Origin: Serratia nevei
Lineage (GTDB): Bacteria; Pseudomonadota; Gammaproteobacteria; Enterobacterales; Enterobacteriaceae
Direction: 5' to 3'
Assembly (NCBI RefSeq): GCF_037948395.1
Contig: NZ_CP149940.1
Span: 4,588,001 to 4,652,000, forward strand
Length of the DNA: 64,000 bases
Every line of letters starts with the position of its first letter. The stretch's first letter is position 1. The notes beneath the pieces are model-generated. The model did no database searches and had not been told where the DNA came from. It was given only the letters and a program-made list of their open reading frames with translations. Below, piece by piece: positions 26,439-35,995 of this stretch. A program made the translations under genes and the position numbers.

Positions 26439-27847
26439 TGGAAGAACTCAGCTTAATCAAACAGGCTCTGCGGGCGGTCATGAACGGCCAGCCACTCGCG
26501 CTGCGCGATCCGCACCGCCCGGCCTGGCATCTGGCGCCCAGCGTTGGCTTGCTGAACGATCCCAACGGCTTTATCCAGCACAACGGCGTTTATCACCTGT
26601 TCTATCAGTGGAATCCGCTGGGCTGCGATCATCGCAACAAGTGCTGGGGACACTGGCAGTCGATCGATTTAGTGCATTGGGAACATCAGCCGCTCGCACT
26701 GGCACCGGGCGCCTGTTACGACAGCCACGGCTGTTACTCCGGCTCGGCGGTGGTGGCGGAAGACAAAATCACGCTGATCTATACCGGCAACGTGAAATTC
26801 CCCGACGGCTCACGCACCGCTTACCAATGCCTGGCTCAGGCAAGCGATCGGGGCGAATACCGCAAACTCGGGCCGGTGCTGCCGCTGCCGGAGGGCTACA
26901 GCGGCCACGTACGCGACCCGAAAGTGTGGCGTCATCAGGATGCCTGGTACATGGTGCTCGGCGCGCGTGACTTGCAGGATCGCGGCAAGGTGTTGCTGCT
27001 GCGTTCCAGCGATCTGCGCGACTGGCAAGCGCTGGGAGAGATCGCAGGTTCCGGCCTGAACGACCAGGGCGAATTCGGCTACATGTGGGAATGCCCGGAT
27101 CTGTTCTCGCTGGACGGCGGCGACGTGTTGATCTGCTGCCCGCAGGGGCTGGCGCCACAGCCGGAACGCTACCTCAACCGTTATCAGGCCGGCTATCTGC
27201 TCGGCAAGCTGGATTATCGGCAGGCGGCCTTCAGCCACGGCGAATTTCACGAGCTGGACGCCGGCTTCGAGTTCTACGCGCCCCAGACAACGCTGGCGGA
27301 AGATGGCCGCCGCCTGCTGTTCGCCTGGATGGGCGTGCCCGAGCAAGATGAAGAAGCCCATCCGACGCGCCGTTATGGCTGGATCCATACCATGACCTGC
27401 CCACGCGAGCTGTCGCTGCGGCATGGCCGCCTCCACCAGCGCCCGGCGCGCGAGTTGCAACAGCTGCGCGGCGAGCGAGAAGACTGGCGAGGCCGCGCCG
27501 ATGACGCCCCCGCCTATGCACTGGGCGCCGCAGAGCTGCAGCTGACGCCGCAGGGCGCGTTCAGCGCCGCCTTTGGCGACGCAATGACGCTGAGCTGGGA
27601 CGGCGAGCGGCTGCAGCTGACGCGCGCCTCTCTGGCCGACGGCCGGCCGGAGCACCGTTACTGGCGCGGCCCGGTCAGGCATCTGCAGCTGCTGTTCGAT
27701 CGCTCCAGCGTGGAAATCTTCATCAACCACGGCGAGGCGGTGATGAGCGCGCGCTACTTCCCGGCAGGTGAACCGCAACTGCGGCTGAACGGGAGCGCAG
27801 CGCTGGCGTTGGAATACTGGCCGCTGACGCCATGCATGCTAGAATGA
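26435..27847 (+). CDS. scrB: Sucrose-6-phosphate hydrolase
   Basis: This 470-residue glycoside hydrolase of family 32 carries the nucleophile motif NDPNGFIQHNG near residue 46, FRDPKV-type VRDPKVWR and the acid/base WECPDLF. A beta-sandwich C-terminal domain ends FPAGEPQLRLNGSAAL. It cleaves sucrose 6-phosphate in the cytoplasm to glucose 6-phosphate and fructose, the latter going to ScrK. The ATG at 26435 overlaps the scrA stop, so translation is coupled. scrR starts 21 bases downstream. Confidence 0.94.
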   Translation: MMEELSLIKQALRAVMNGQPLALRDPHRPAWHLAPSVGLLNDPNGFIQHNGVYHLFYQWNPLGCDHRNKCWGHWQSIDLVHWEHQPLALAPGACYDSHGCYSGSAVVAEDKITLIYTGNVKFPDGSRTAYQCLAQASDRGEYRKLGPVLPLPEGYSGHVRDPKVWRHQDAWYMVLGARDLQDRGKVLLLRSSDLRDWQALGEIAGSGLNDQGEFGYMWECPDLFSLDGGDVLICCPQGLAPQPERYLNRYQAGYLLGKLDYRQAAFSHGEFHELDAGFEFYAPQTTLAEDGRRLLFAWMGVPEQDEEAHPTRRYGWIHTMTCPRELSLRHGRLHQRPARELQQLRGEREDWRGRADDAPAYALGAAELQLTPQGAFSAAFGDAMTLSWDGERLQLTRASLADGRPEHRYWRGPVRHLQLLFDRSSVEIFINHGEAVMSARYFPAGEPQLRLNGSAALALEYWPLTPCMLE

Positions 27848-27868
27848 CGCATCCTCCGATGACTTCAG

Positions 27869-28912
27869 ATGGCGTCAGTGAAAAAAAATAAACGCATTAC
27901 CATCAGTGACATCGCCACGCTGGCCGGGGTGTCGAAATCGACCGCCAGCCTGGTGCTGAACGGCCGCAGCAAGGAATACCGGGTGTCCGACGACACCCGC
28001 GATCGCATTCTGGCGCTGGCGCACGAACACCATTATCAGCCCAGCATCCACGCCCGCTCTTTGCGCTCCAACCGCAGCCACACGCTGGGGCTGGTGGTAC
28101 CGGAGATGACCAACTACGGCTTTGCGGTGATCTCACGCGAGCTGGAAACGCTGTGCCGCGAAGCCGGTCTGCAGCTGTTGATCGCCTGCACCGATGAAAA
28201 CCCGGCGCAGGAGATGATGGCGGTGAACAGTCTGGTGCAACGGCAGGTCGACGGCCTGATCGTCGCCTCCAGCCAGCTGAACGACGCGGAATACCAGAAG
28301 ATCAACGTCGGGCTGCCGGTGGTGCAGATGGACCGCCTGATCGCCGGTTCCGAGCTGCCGCTGGTGATCACCGATTCGGTTAATGCGACCGCCGACCTGG
28401 TGGAAAAGGTCGCGCGCCAACATCCGGATGAGATCTATTTTCTCGGCGGGCAGCCGCGCATTTCACCGACCCGCGATCGGCTGGCCGGCTTCCAGCTTGG
28501 CCTGGAGCGCGCCGGCGTAACGTGCAAACCGGAATGGATCATCAACGGCAGCTACCACCCCAGCTCAGGTTACGAGATGTTCGCTCAGCTGTGCGCACAG
28601 CTGGGGCGTCCGCCCAAAGCGCTGTTCACCGCCGCCTGTGGCCTGCTGGAAGGGGTGTTGCGTTATCTGACGCAGCATCAGCTGATGGAGAGCGACATCC
28701 ACCTGTGCAGCTTCGACGATCACTACCTGTTCGATTGCATGACGCTGAAGATAGACACGGTCGCGCAAGACTGCCGGGCGCTGGCGCAGCATAGCTTCGA
28801 CCAGGTTACCGCGCTCATCGACGAGCGGCCGCTGGAACAGCATGCTCTTTATCTGCCGGGCCGCATCCACTGGCGTCATGCCGGTTCCCGGGCGTTGTTG
28901 GCCGGGGAGTGA
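27869..28912 (+). CDS. scrR: LacI-family sucrose operon repressor
   Basis: This 347-residue repressor has an N-terminal helix-turn-helix [20 protein letters not shown] (12-31) with a hinge helix, then a periplasmic-binding-protein-like sugar domain ([20 protein letters not shown] on). ScrR binds operators of scrK and scrY and is released by fructose or fructose 1-phosphate in known systems. Operators fitting it lie at 22420 and 23539. It follows scrB closely and shares a bidirectional terminator with exbD on the other side. Confidence 0.93.
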   Translation: MASVKKNKRITISDIATLAGVSKSTASLVLNGRSKEYRVSDDTRDRILALAHEHHYQPSIHARSLRSNRSHTLGLVVPEMTNYGFAVISRELETLCREAGLQLLIACTDENPAQEMMAVNSLVQRQVDGLIVASSQLNDAEYQKINVGLPVVQMDRLIAGSELPLVITDSVNATADLVEKVARQHPDEIYFLGGQPRISPTRDRLAGFQLGLERAGVTCKPEWIINGSYHPSSGYEMFAQLCAQLGRPPKALFTAACGLLEGVLRYLTQHQLMESDIHLCSFDDHYLFDCMTLKIDTVAQDCRALAQHSFDQVTALIDERPLEQHALYLPGRIHWRHAGSRALLAGE

Positions 28913-28930
28913 TATTTCTGAATCAATAAA

Positions 28931-28952
28931 AAAGGGCGCCTGAGCGCCCTTT
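28931..28952. terminator. Bidirectional terminator between scrR and exbD
   Basis: AAAGGGCGC and GCGCCCTTT with a CTGA loop, flanked by A-rich and T-rich sequence on both sides, serve the two convergent transcripts. Confidence 0.85.
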
Positions 28953-28967
28953 ATCGTTTTGCTGCCG

Positions 28968-29390
28968 CTACTTGGCGGCGCCTTCCATGCCCACCAGCCC
29001 CACTTTCAGGTAGCCGGCTTTACGCAGGGTGTCCATCACGCTCATCAGCGTTTCATAGTCCACGCTCTTGTCCGCCTGGAAGAAGATGGTGGTTTCTTTG
29101 TTCGCCTGAGTGCGTTGATCCAGCACCGAAGTCAGCTGATCGGCATTCACCGGCTGATCGCCAACGTAGAGCTGCTTGTCGGCCTTCACCGACAGGAACA
29201 CCGGTTTTTCCGGCCGCGGCTGCGGTTTGGCGGAAGAAGCCGGTAGATCGACGCGAATATCTACCGTTGCCAACGGCGCGGCCACCATAAAGATGATCAA
29301 CAGCACCAACATGACGTCGATAAACGGCGTCACGTTGATTTCATGCAGTTCGCCGCTGTCGTCCAGATCTTCATTTAAGCGCATCGCCAT
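28968..29390 (-). CDS. exbD: Biopolymer transport protein ExbD
   Basis: The 140-residue inner-membrane protein has a short cytoplasmic N-terminus, one transmembrane helix (PFIDVMLVLLIIFMVAAPLA) with the essential aspartate at its start, and a periplasmic domain. With ExbB and TonB it couples proton flow to outer-membrane siderophore transport. It lies three bases after exbB in an operon controlled by the Fur box at 30450. It serves the receptor encoded at 3052-5163 and others. Confidence 0.96.
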   Translation of the reverse strand: MAMRLNEDLDDSGELHEINVTPFIDVMLVLLIIFMVAAPLATVDIRVDLPASSAKPQPRPEKPVFLSVKADKQLYVGDQPVNADQLTSVLDQRTQANKETTIFFQADKSVDYETLMSVMDTLRKAGYLKVGLVGMEGAAK

Positions 29391-29393
29391 GAC

Positions 29394-30374
29394 TCACCCC
29401 GCCCGCAGTTGGTGTGCGTGCTGTGAGCGCTTGGCTTCCGCCGTCGCGGCCAGATCCAGATCGCGGCCCTGCAGCAGCAAGACCTGCGCCGCCACGTCGC
29501 CCACCTGGGCACGGTGGCCGCTGATGACGCGGGCGAAGATGTTGTAGATAACGACGGCAGGGATCGCCGCGACCAGGCCCAGCGCGGTCGCCAGCAGCGC
29601 CTCTGCGATGCCCGGCGCCACGACCGCCAGGTTGGTGGTCTGCGAATGGGCGATGCCGATGAAGCTGTTCATGATGCCCCACACGGTGCCGAACAGGCCG
29701 ACGAACGGCGAGATGGCGCCGATGGTAGCCAGGAAACCGTTGCCGCGGCCCATGTTGCGGCTGTAGGCCGCCACGCGGCGCTCGAGGCGGAAACCGGTGC
29801 GTTCCTTGATGCCGTTGTTGTCGTTAGATTCCGCAGACAGCTCCAGCTCATTTTGCGCATCGTTCAGCAACACCGCGCTGACGCTTTCCGAGCCGAAGTT
29901 TTGCGCCAGCTCGGAGGCTTCATCCAACGAGCGCACTTCGGCCAGCGCCAGCTGTTCGCGGCGCAGACGGCGCTTGGCGCGCAGCAGTTCGCTGCCTTTG
30001 GAGAACAGAATGGTCCAGGTCACGATCGAGGCCAGCACCAGGCCGATCATTACCGCTTTCACCACCGCGTCGGCGTGCTGGTACATGCCCCAAACGGACA
30101 GGTCCATGCCGCGGGTTTCCGGTGGCTGGATCGTTGGCGCCGGGTTCACCGGCGTGATGCTCTCCGGCGCGGCGGCTGCAGCAGGTGCAGGCGCGGTGGT
30201 CGGCGCAACGCTTTCGGTAACGGCCGGATTGGCCGCCGGCGCTGCCTGCGCACTGCCGGCCAGCCCCACGACCAGCACCATAGAAGCCATCAGGCTGCGG
30301 CCGAAGGCCTTGCCCCACTGCGCCCGGCCCTGGCCGAACGATCCTTGATTTAAATTCTTGCCAGCCGTTTTCAC
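29394..30374 (-). CDS. exbB: Biopolymer transport protein ExbB, long form
   Basis: The product is 326 residues from a GTG at 30374 that has GGTGGAGG six bases upstream; an ATG at 30401 without a ribosome site is rejected. It starts with a signal peptide ([18 protein letters not shown]) and an Ala/Pro-rich linker to about residue 90. The usual ExbB core with three membrane helices follows ([20 protein letters not shown], then [20 protein letters not shown]). E. coli ExbB is about 80 residues shorter; the longer periplasmic N-terminus is known from S. marcescens. It forms the pentameric proton channel with ExbD. Confidence 0.94.
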   Translation of the reverse strand: MKTAGKNLNQGSFGQGRAQWGKAFGRSLMASMVLVVGLAGSAQAAPAANPAVTESVAPTTAPAPAAAAAPESITPVNPAPTIQPPETRGMDLSVWGMYQHADAVVKAVMIGLVLASIVTWTILFSKGSELLRAKRRLRREQLALAEVRSLDEASELAQNFGSESVSAVLLNDAQNELELSAESNDNNGIKERTGFRLERRVAAYSRNMGRGNGFLATIGAISPFVGLFGTVWGIMNSFIGIAHSQTTNLAVVAPGIAEALLATALGLVAAIPAVVIYNIFARVISGHRAQVGDVAAQVLLLQGRDLDLAATAEAKRSQHAHQLRAG

Positions 30375-30449
30375 GCTGTGCCTCCACCCATTACCGATCA
30401 AAATTAAGGAATAATTCAGCGTGCGATCATATCAAACCAACCGGGGATT

Positions 30450-30468
30450 GATAGTAGTTCTCATTATT
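30450..30468. promoter_or_regulatory. Fur box upstream of exbB
   Basis: On the minus strand AATAATGAGAACTACTATC matches the 19-base Fur consensus at 14 positions, 76 bases before the exbB GTG. Confidence 0.75.
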
Positions 30469-30716
30469 ATTTACCAAATAAACGAGAAAATTTTAGCCAG
30501 CCCCGCCGCAAAGCGCCAATCCGCGCCCGTTCACCGCCAAACGCCCCTTTTATGGGGTTATTTCGTTACTTTTCTCCCACAACGGCGCAACAAGGCCGCG
30601 CTGCCGAACGGCGTCTTGACCGAGGAATGGGCTTCTCTCTCGCCCCCCGGCAGAAGGATGAGGCGAGAAAGGCGTGCTCGGCAGCCAATTATAGCCGTTT
30701 CTGTATCTGGAAGTTA

Positions 30717-30732
30717 AAACGTCTGGATGGCT
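30717..30732. promoter_or_regulatory. MetJ box pair upstream of metC
   Basis: AAACGTCT and GGATGGCT are two adjacent eight-base met boxes (consensus AGACGTCT) with seven and five matches. They lie 74 bases before the metC start, as expected for repression by MetJ with S-adenosylmethionine. The 431-base exbB-metC gap (30375-30805) holds this site, the Fur box and otherwise only promoter sequence. Confidence 0.65.
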
Positions 30733-30805
30733 ATATTAACTCATGCTAACGTAAGGGCTATCGTAAACGGGCACGTGCAGAGCAACCAGAGGTGAGCCAG
30801 GTACC

Positions 30806-32002
30806 ATGACGTCAAAACACATCGAAACCACGCTGATCGGCGCCGGCCGCGGCAAACGCTACACCCAGGGCTCCGTCAATCCCGTCACGCAACGCGCCTC
30901 TTCTTTGGTTTTCGACTCCGTCGCCGCCAAAAAGCATGCCACCGCGCAGCGCGCCCACGGCGAGCTGTTTTACGGCCGACGCGGCACGCTGACCCACTTT
31001 GCCCTGCAGGATGCGATGGTGGAGCTGGAGGGCGGCGCCGGCTGCGTGCTGTACCCCTGCGGCGCAGCGGCGGTGGCCAATGCGATCCTGTCGTTCGTCG
31101 GCGCCGGCGATCACCTGCTGGTCACGGGTTCGGCGTACGAACCGACCCAGGATTTCTGCACCCATATCCTCGGCCGCATGAACGTCAGCACCACCTATTT
31201 CGATCCGCTGATCGGCGCCGACATCGCCACGCTGATCCAACCCAATACCCGCGTGGTGTTCCTGGAATCCCCCGGCTCCATCACCCTGGAAGTGCAGGAC
31301 ATTCCGGCGATGGTGCAGGCCATTCGCGCCGTGGCGCCGGAGGTGGTGATCATGATCGACAATACCTGGGCGGCGGGCGTGCTGTTCAAGGCGTTGGATT
31401 TCGACATCGACATTTCGATTCAGGCCGGCACCAAATACCTGATCGGCCATTCCGATTACATGCTCGGCACCGCCGTCGCCAACGCGCGCTGTTGGGATCG
31501 GCTGCGCGAGTACTCCTACCTGATGGGGCAAATGGTGGATGCCGACACCGCCTACATGGCGAGCCGCGGCCTGCGCACCCTGAGCGTGCGCCTGAAGCAG
31601 CACGAACGCAGCAGCATCGAAGTCGCCCACTGGCTGGCAGCACGGCCGGAAGTGGCGACGGTCAATCACCCGGCCCTGCCCAGCTGCAAGGGCCACGAGT
31701 TCTACCGCCGCGACTTCAGCGGCTGCAACGGGCTGTTCTCCTTCGTGCTGAAAGAGCGGTTGGACGATGCGCAGTTGGCCGCCTACCTGGACAACTTCAG
31801 CCACTTCAGCATGGCCTACTCCTGGGGCGGCTTCGAGTCGCTGATCCTGGCCAACCAGCCGGAAGAGCTGGAAGCGATCCGTCCGGCGGGCGGCGTCGAT
31901 TTCTCCGGCACGCTGGTGCGCCTGCACATCGGCCTGGAGAACGTCGAAGACCTGATCGCCGATCTGGCGGCCGGTTTCGATCGCCTCAACGGCGTGCGCT
32001 AA
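30806..32002 (+). CDS. metC: Cystathionine beta-lyase
   Basis: This 398-residue PLP enzyme of the Cys/Met metabolism family has its Schiff-base lysine at K210 in [13 protein letters not shown], the cofactor-stacking loop [12 protein letters not shown] and the conserved MIDNTWAAG. It cleaves cystathionine to homocysteine, pyruvate and ammonia in methionine synthesis. It diverges from exbBD exactly as in E. coli. Expression is probably set by MetJ. AGGT precedes the ATG by seven bases. Confidence 0.96.
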   Translation: MTSKHIETTLIGAGRGKRYTQGSVNPVTQRASSLVFDSVAAKKHATAQRAHGELFYGRRGTLTHFALQDAMVELEGGAGCVLYPCGAAAVANAILSFVGAGDHLLVTGSAYEPTQDFCTHILGRMNVSTTYFDPLIGADIATLIQPNTRVVFLESPGSITLEVQDIPAMVQAIRAVAPEVVIMIDNTWAAGVLFKALDFDIDISIQAGTKYLIGHSDYMLGTAVANARCWDRLREYSYLMGQMVDADTAYMASRGLRTLSVRLKQHERSSIEVAHWLAARPEVATVNHPALPSCKGHEFYRRDFSGCNGLFSFVLKERLDDAQLAAYLDNFSHFSMAYSWGGFESLILANQPEELEAIRPAGGVDFSGTLVRLHIGLENVEDLIADLAAGFDRLNGVR

Positions 32003-32147
32003 GGCGGATTCCGCTAATTTTCTTCGTCTCGTTTAATGTCGGCTTAAGCTATTAGCGGTACACTATCCGGGTAACTGTCAGATACGGTAACCGCCGCACC
32101 CTGGAGAACGTGACCCCGGGCGCAACCGGCATGCAACAGGACATAAA

Positions 32148-32807
32148 ATGGATGTATTACGAGAGATTATTCATGCGCTTTGGCAGCAGGACTTTATTGC
32201 CCTCGCCGATCCAAGCGTAATTTGGGTGGTTTACGCCGTACTTTTCACCACTCTGTTTTTGGAAAACGGACTGCTGCCCGCCTCCTTCCTCCCCGGCGAC
32301 AGCCTGCTGCTGCTGTCGGGTGCGCTGATCGCCAAAGGCGTGATGGGCTTTGCCCCCACCCTGCTGATTTTGACCGCTGCCGCCGGCCTCGGCTGCTGGC
32401 TGAGCTATATCCAGGGCCGCTGGCTGGGCCACACCGGCCTGGTGAAAGGCTGGCTGCTGCAACTGCCGGCACAGTACCACCAACGCGCGCATAACCTGTT
32501 CAACCGCCACGGGCTGACGGCGCTGCTGATCGGCCGCTTCCTCGGCTTCGTGCGCACGCTGCTGCCGACCATGGCCGGCATTTCCGGGCTCAACAGCTCA
32601 CGCTTCCAGGTGTTCAACTGGCTGAGCGCGGCGATCTGGGTTTGCGCGCTGGTGGGCCTCGGCTACGCTTTCAGCCAAATCCCGCTGGTGAAGCGCTACG
32701 AAAGCCAGGTGATGACCGGCCTGATGCTGCTGCCGCTGCTGCTGCTGTTCGTCGGCCTGCTGGGCGCCATGCTGGTCATTTGGCGTAAAAAGCGCGCCTC
32801 CTCCTGA
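32148..32807 (+). CDS. yghB: DedA-family membrane protein YghB
   Basis: The 219-residue protein (E. coli YghB is also 219) has the DedA pattern: an amphipathic re-entrant region with [20 protein letters not shown], then [20 protein letters not shown] and two C-terminal helices. The conserved acidic and arginine residues of that loop are present. DedA proteins act in lipid carrier recycling, envelope stress and proton-dependent drug resistance. It follows metC as in E. coli. Confidence 0.93.
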   Translation: MDVLREIIHALWQQDFIALADPSVIWVVYAVLFTTLFLENGLLPASFLPGDSLLLLSGALIAKGVMGFAPTLLILTAAAGLGCWLSYIQGRWLGHTGLVKGWLLQLPAQYHQRAHNLFNRHGLTALLIGRFLGFVRTLLPTMAGISGLNSSRFQVFNWLSAAIWVCALVGLGYAFSQIPLVKRYESQVMTGLMLLPLLLLFVGLLGAMLVIWRKKRASS

Positions 32808-32817
32808 GCCCGGCGCG

Positions 32818-33738
32818 CTACAGCGCCTTCTCGACCAACGCCAGACTGGCGGGCAACTTGCTCACCAGCGTATCCACCGCCAGCCGCACCTTCAGCGGCA
32901 GGTGAGGCGTGTGCGGCCACACCGCATGCGCTTCAAAGGCGGCGCCCGGCCGGTCGCGCAGCAAGCGCACCAGCGCCCCGCTCAACAGCTGCTCACGCAC
33001 CAGCCAGCACGGCAGCCAGGCAATGCCGAACCCCGCCGTCGCCGCATCCGCAATCGCCTGCAGGTCATCCATTTGCAGCCGGTTAGTCGGCATCACTTCC
33101 TGCGGCTTGCCGTCGCTATCCAATACCAACCAGCTGCGCCGCGCACCGGCGCGCACATAGGTCACCGCCTCATGCTCCGCCAGCTGTTCGATGCTGTGCG
33201 GCTCGCCGCACCGCTGCAGATAGGCCGGCGAGGCGCACAGCGTCATGCGATGATCGCCGATGCGGCGCGCCACCAGCCCGCCGCTGTTGGCCAGCGTGCC
33301 GTTGCGGATCGCCATGTCGAAGCCGTCCTCAATCAGATCCACCACCCGATCGCTGAACGACAGCTCCAGCTCCAGGCCCGGGTGCTCGCGCGTCAGCTCG
33401 GTCAACAGCGGCGCAATGCACATGCGGCCAAACAGCACCGGCATCGATACCCGCAGCCGGCCGCTGACCTGTCGCTTGCCCGACTCCAGCAGCGTTTCCG
33501 CGCTGCGGATCTCCTCCAGCGCTCGCAGGCAGCGCTCATAGAATAACGCGCCGTCGTCGGTCAGGCTCTGGCTGCGGGTAGTGCGATGAAACAGCCGCAC
33601 GCCCAGCCGCTGTTCCAGCCGGGCGATGGTTTTCCCCACCGCCGAACGCGACAGGTGCAGCCGGCTGGCCGCCAACGCAAAACTGCCCGCCTCCACGGCG
33701 GTGACAAATACCGAAATGCCGCTCAATCGATCGCTCAT
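32818..33738 (-). CDS. LysR-family regulator
   Basis: This 306-residue LysR protein runs from the ATG at 33738, which has AGGGCG upstream; a TTG further out at 33762 is rejected. The N-terminal winged helix (about 1-60) contains GSFALAASRLHLSRSAVGKT, followed by a substrate-binding domain. It diverges from the quinone-oxidoreductase-like gene at 33846, so it is the likely regulator of that gene. This pair is absent between yghB and yqhC in E. coli. Inducer unknown. Confidence 0.88.
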   Translation of the reverse strand: MSDRLSGISVFVTAVEAGSFALAASRLHLSRSAVGKTIARLEQRLGVRLFHRTTRSQSLTDDGALFYERCLRALEEIRSAETLLESGKRQVSGRLRVSMPVLFGRMCIAPLLTELTREHPGLELELSFSDRVVDLIEDGFDMAIRNGTLANSGGLVARRIGDHRMTLCASPAYLQRCGEPHSIEQLAEHEAVTYVRAGARRSWLVLDSDGKPQEVMPTNRLQMDDLQAIADAATAGFGIAWLPCWLVREQLLSGALVRLLRDRPGAAFEAHAVWPHTPHLPLKVRLAVDTLVSKLPASLALVEKAL

Positions 33739-33845
33739 GATTTGTCGCCCTGAAAGAAACAATCTTCGGAAATCTTATCGCCACTGGCGAACCTTCATCA
33801 ACGATATTATCGACCAGTCGTTAATCGCTGACTTTGGAGAACATC

Positions 33846-34874
33846 ATGACCGACACGATGCAACGCTGGACGATGGACGCTCTGGGGCGTGAACACCTGC
33901 GGTTGACCGTCGACGCGATCCCGCAGCCGGGGCCACACGAAATCAGAGTGAAAGTGAAAGCGGTCGCGCTCAACTACCGCGACAAGCTGATGATTGAAAG
34001 CGGCATGGGGCTGACGCTGCCGCAGCCGTTCACCCCCGCCTCGGACATGGCCGGCGAGGTCGACGCTATCGGCCCCGGCGTCAGCCGTTTCCAACCCGGC
34101 GCCAGGGTCATCTCTACCTTCAGCCCCGGCTGGCTCGACGGCCGGCAAAAACCGTACGGCAATGCGCGCCAGGTGCCTTACCACACCCTCGGCGGTTTCT
34201 ATCAGGGCGTGCTGGCGGAATATGTGATTTTGCATGAGGATTGGCTGGTGGCGGCGCCGGCGTCGCTGGACGACGTGCAGGCCAGCACCCTGCCGTGCGC
34301 CGGGCTAACCGCCTGGTTCGCGCTGGTGGAGCAATGCAAGCTGCATGCCGGCGAGACGGTGCTGGTGCAAGGCACCGGCGGGGTGGCGCTGTTCGCGCTG
34401 CAGATCGCCAAAGCGCACGGCGCCGAGGTGTATGTGACCTCCGGCAGCGATGAAAAGCTGGCGCGTGCCCAGGCGCTGGGCGCCAGTCACGGCATCAATC
34501 GGCTGAACGGCGATTGGGTGGAAGCAATTTATGCGCTGACGCAGGATCGCGGCATCGACCATGTGATCGACACCGTCGGCGGCCCGAATCTGGGCAACTC
34601 GGTACGCGCCGTGGCGGTGGGCGGCCGCATCTCGGTGATCGGCGTGCTGGCGGGCGCCGAGATTTCCGCCCCCGCCGGCCTGCTGCTGCTGAAATCGGCG
34701 GAGATCCAGGGCATCGGCGTCGGCCACCGCCGCGCGCTGGAAGATCTGGTGCGCGCCGTGGACGCCGTCAACCTGCAGCCGGTGATCGACCAGGTCTACC
34801 GTTTCGATCAACTGCCGCAGGCGTTGGATCACCTCGATCGCGGGCCGTTCGGCAAGATCGTCCTGACCCCGTAA
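33846..34874 (+). CDS. MDR-superfamily NAD(P)-dependent oxidoreductase (zinc-independent type)
   Basis: The 342-residue medium-chain dehydrogenase has an N-terminal GroES-like fold (LNYRDKLMIESGMGLTLPQP, then FTPASDMAGEVDAIG) and a Rossmann domain with GTGGVALFALQIAKAHGAEV. The cysteine ligands of the structural zinc are missing, as in quinone-oxidoreductase-like members. The ATG at 33846 has GGAG six bases upstream. It probably reduces quinones or enones under control of the divergent LysR gene. The true substrate is unknown. Confidence 0.85.
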   Translation: MTDTMQRWTMDALGREHLRLTVDAIPQPGPHEIRVKVKAVALNYRDKLMIESGMGLTLPQPFTPASDMAGEVDAIGPGVSRFQPGARVISTFSPGWLDGRQKPYGNARQVPYHTLGGFYQGVLAEYVILHEDWLVAAPASLDDVQASTLPCAGLTAWFALVEQCKLHAGETVLVQGTGGVALFALQIAKAHGAEVYVTSGSDEKLARAQALGASHGINRLNGDWVEAIYALTQDRGIDHVIDTVGGPNLGNSVRAVAVGGRISVIGVLAGAEISAPAGLLLLKSAEIQGIGVGHRRALEDLVRAVDAVNLQPVIDQVYRFDQLPQALDHLDRGPFGKIVLTP

Positions 34875-34881
34875 ACGCGGT

Positions 34882-35799
34882 TCAGCCCTCCAGCAGCAGC
34901 GGGTTGGCGTCGCGCAGCCGGGCGATTTCATCGCTCGGCGTCATGCCGAACAGGCGCTTGAATTCACGGCTGAACTGCGACGCGCTCTCGTAGCCGACGC
35001 GGATCGCCGCCGTGCTGGCCTTCAGGCCGTCATGCACCATCAACAGGCGCGCCTTATGCAGCCGGTACGACTTCACGTATTGCAGCGGCGAGGTGTTGGT
35101 CACCGCCTTGAAGTTGTGGTGGAACGCCGAGACGCTCATGTTGACCTCGCTGGCCAACTGTTCGACGTTGAGGTTGTCGGCATATTGATTTTCTATGCGC
35201 CGCAGCGCCTTGGCGATCTGGCTGAAGTGGGTATGGCGGTTGACCAGCTCCTGCAGCGACGCGCCGCAGGTGCCGCGCAGCACGTAGTAGAGGATTTCGC
35301 GCACGATCTGCGGCCCCAGCACCCGGGCATCGAGCGGCTTGGCCATCACGTCCAGCAGGCGTTCGGTGGCGCACAGCAGCTCTTCCGTCAGCTCGGCCAG
35401 GTTCACCCCGTTGCTCTCCGCCCGCGGTTGCATCAGGTAGTCGTCATCGCCGATGTCGATCAGCAAGTCCTGCAGCATTTGGGTATCGATATTGACCGCC
35501 AACCCAACCAGCGGCAGTTCCGGGCTGGCGAAGGTTTCGCACTCGAACGGCAGCGGCACCGTCATCAGCAGGTAGTTGCGCGGATCGTACTGGAACATCT
35601 TGTTGCCGCAATAGCCCACCTTGTGCCCCTGAAAGACAATCACGATCCCCGGCTCGTACATCACCGGTTGGCGCGGGCTGTGGCGATCGACATACAGGAT
35701 CTTTACCCGCGGCACCGGTGACGGCGTGTAGCCGTTGCCGGTGGCGATAGCCATCGCCTGGCGCGCCATGCGGCTGCGCTGCGCATCGATTTCAATCAC
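34882..35799 (-). CDS. yqhC: AraC-family activator YqhC
   Basis: The 305-residue protein has an AraC N-terminal cupin-like domain ([20 protein letters not shown]) and two C-terminal helix-turn-helix motifs ([20 protein letters not shown], then [20 protein letters not shown]). In E. coli YqhC senses reactive aldehydes and switches on yqhD and dkgA, which lie immediately downstream of it on the other strand here. The shared 196-base divergent region should hold its binding site; I could not define it. Confidence 0.93.
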   Translation of the reverse strand: MIEIDAQRSRMARQAMAIATGNGYTPSPVPRVKILYVDRHSPRQPVMYEPGIVIVFQGHKVGYCGNKMFQYDPRNYLLMTVPLPFECETFASPELPLVGLAVNIDTQMLQDLLIDIGDDDYLMQPRAESNGVNLAELTEELLCATERLLDVMAKPLDARVLGPQIVREILYYVLRGTCGASLQELVNRHTHFSQIAKALRRIENQYADNLNVEQLASEVNMSVSAFHHNFKAVTNTSPLQYVKSYRLHKARLLMVHDGLKASTAAIRVGYESASQFSREFKRLFGMTPSDEIARLRDANPLLLEG

Positions 35800-35995
35800 G
35801 GAAACACCCTCTTACAGTCAGAACGATTCGGCATAAATAATAATTTAAAACTCGCCATTTCTACAGCGACTTGTAGGAATAGGCAAGAACCAAACAGGAA
35901 TGTGCATTGTGCGTTGCCGCCAGGTTCCTGACAATACGGGCCAGAAACCTTTGCGCCACTTTGGCGCCCGCCTGACAGAAAGAGAGAAATCATCC

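Noticed and set aside
30547..30570. Hairpin CCCC/GGGG followed by TTATTT in the exbB-metC gap as a terminator
   Set aside because: Stem of only four pairs and no gene ending there.
30600..30685. GCTGCCGA and TCGGCAGC as ends of a mobile element
   Set aside because: Only eight bases, 70 bases apart, no flanking target repeat and no coding content between.
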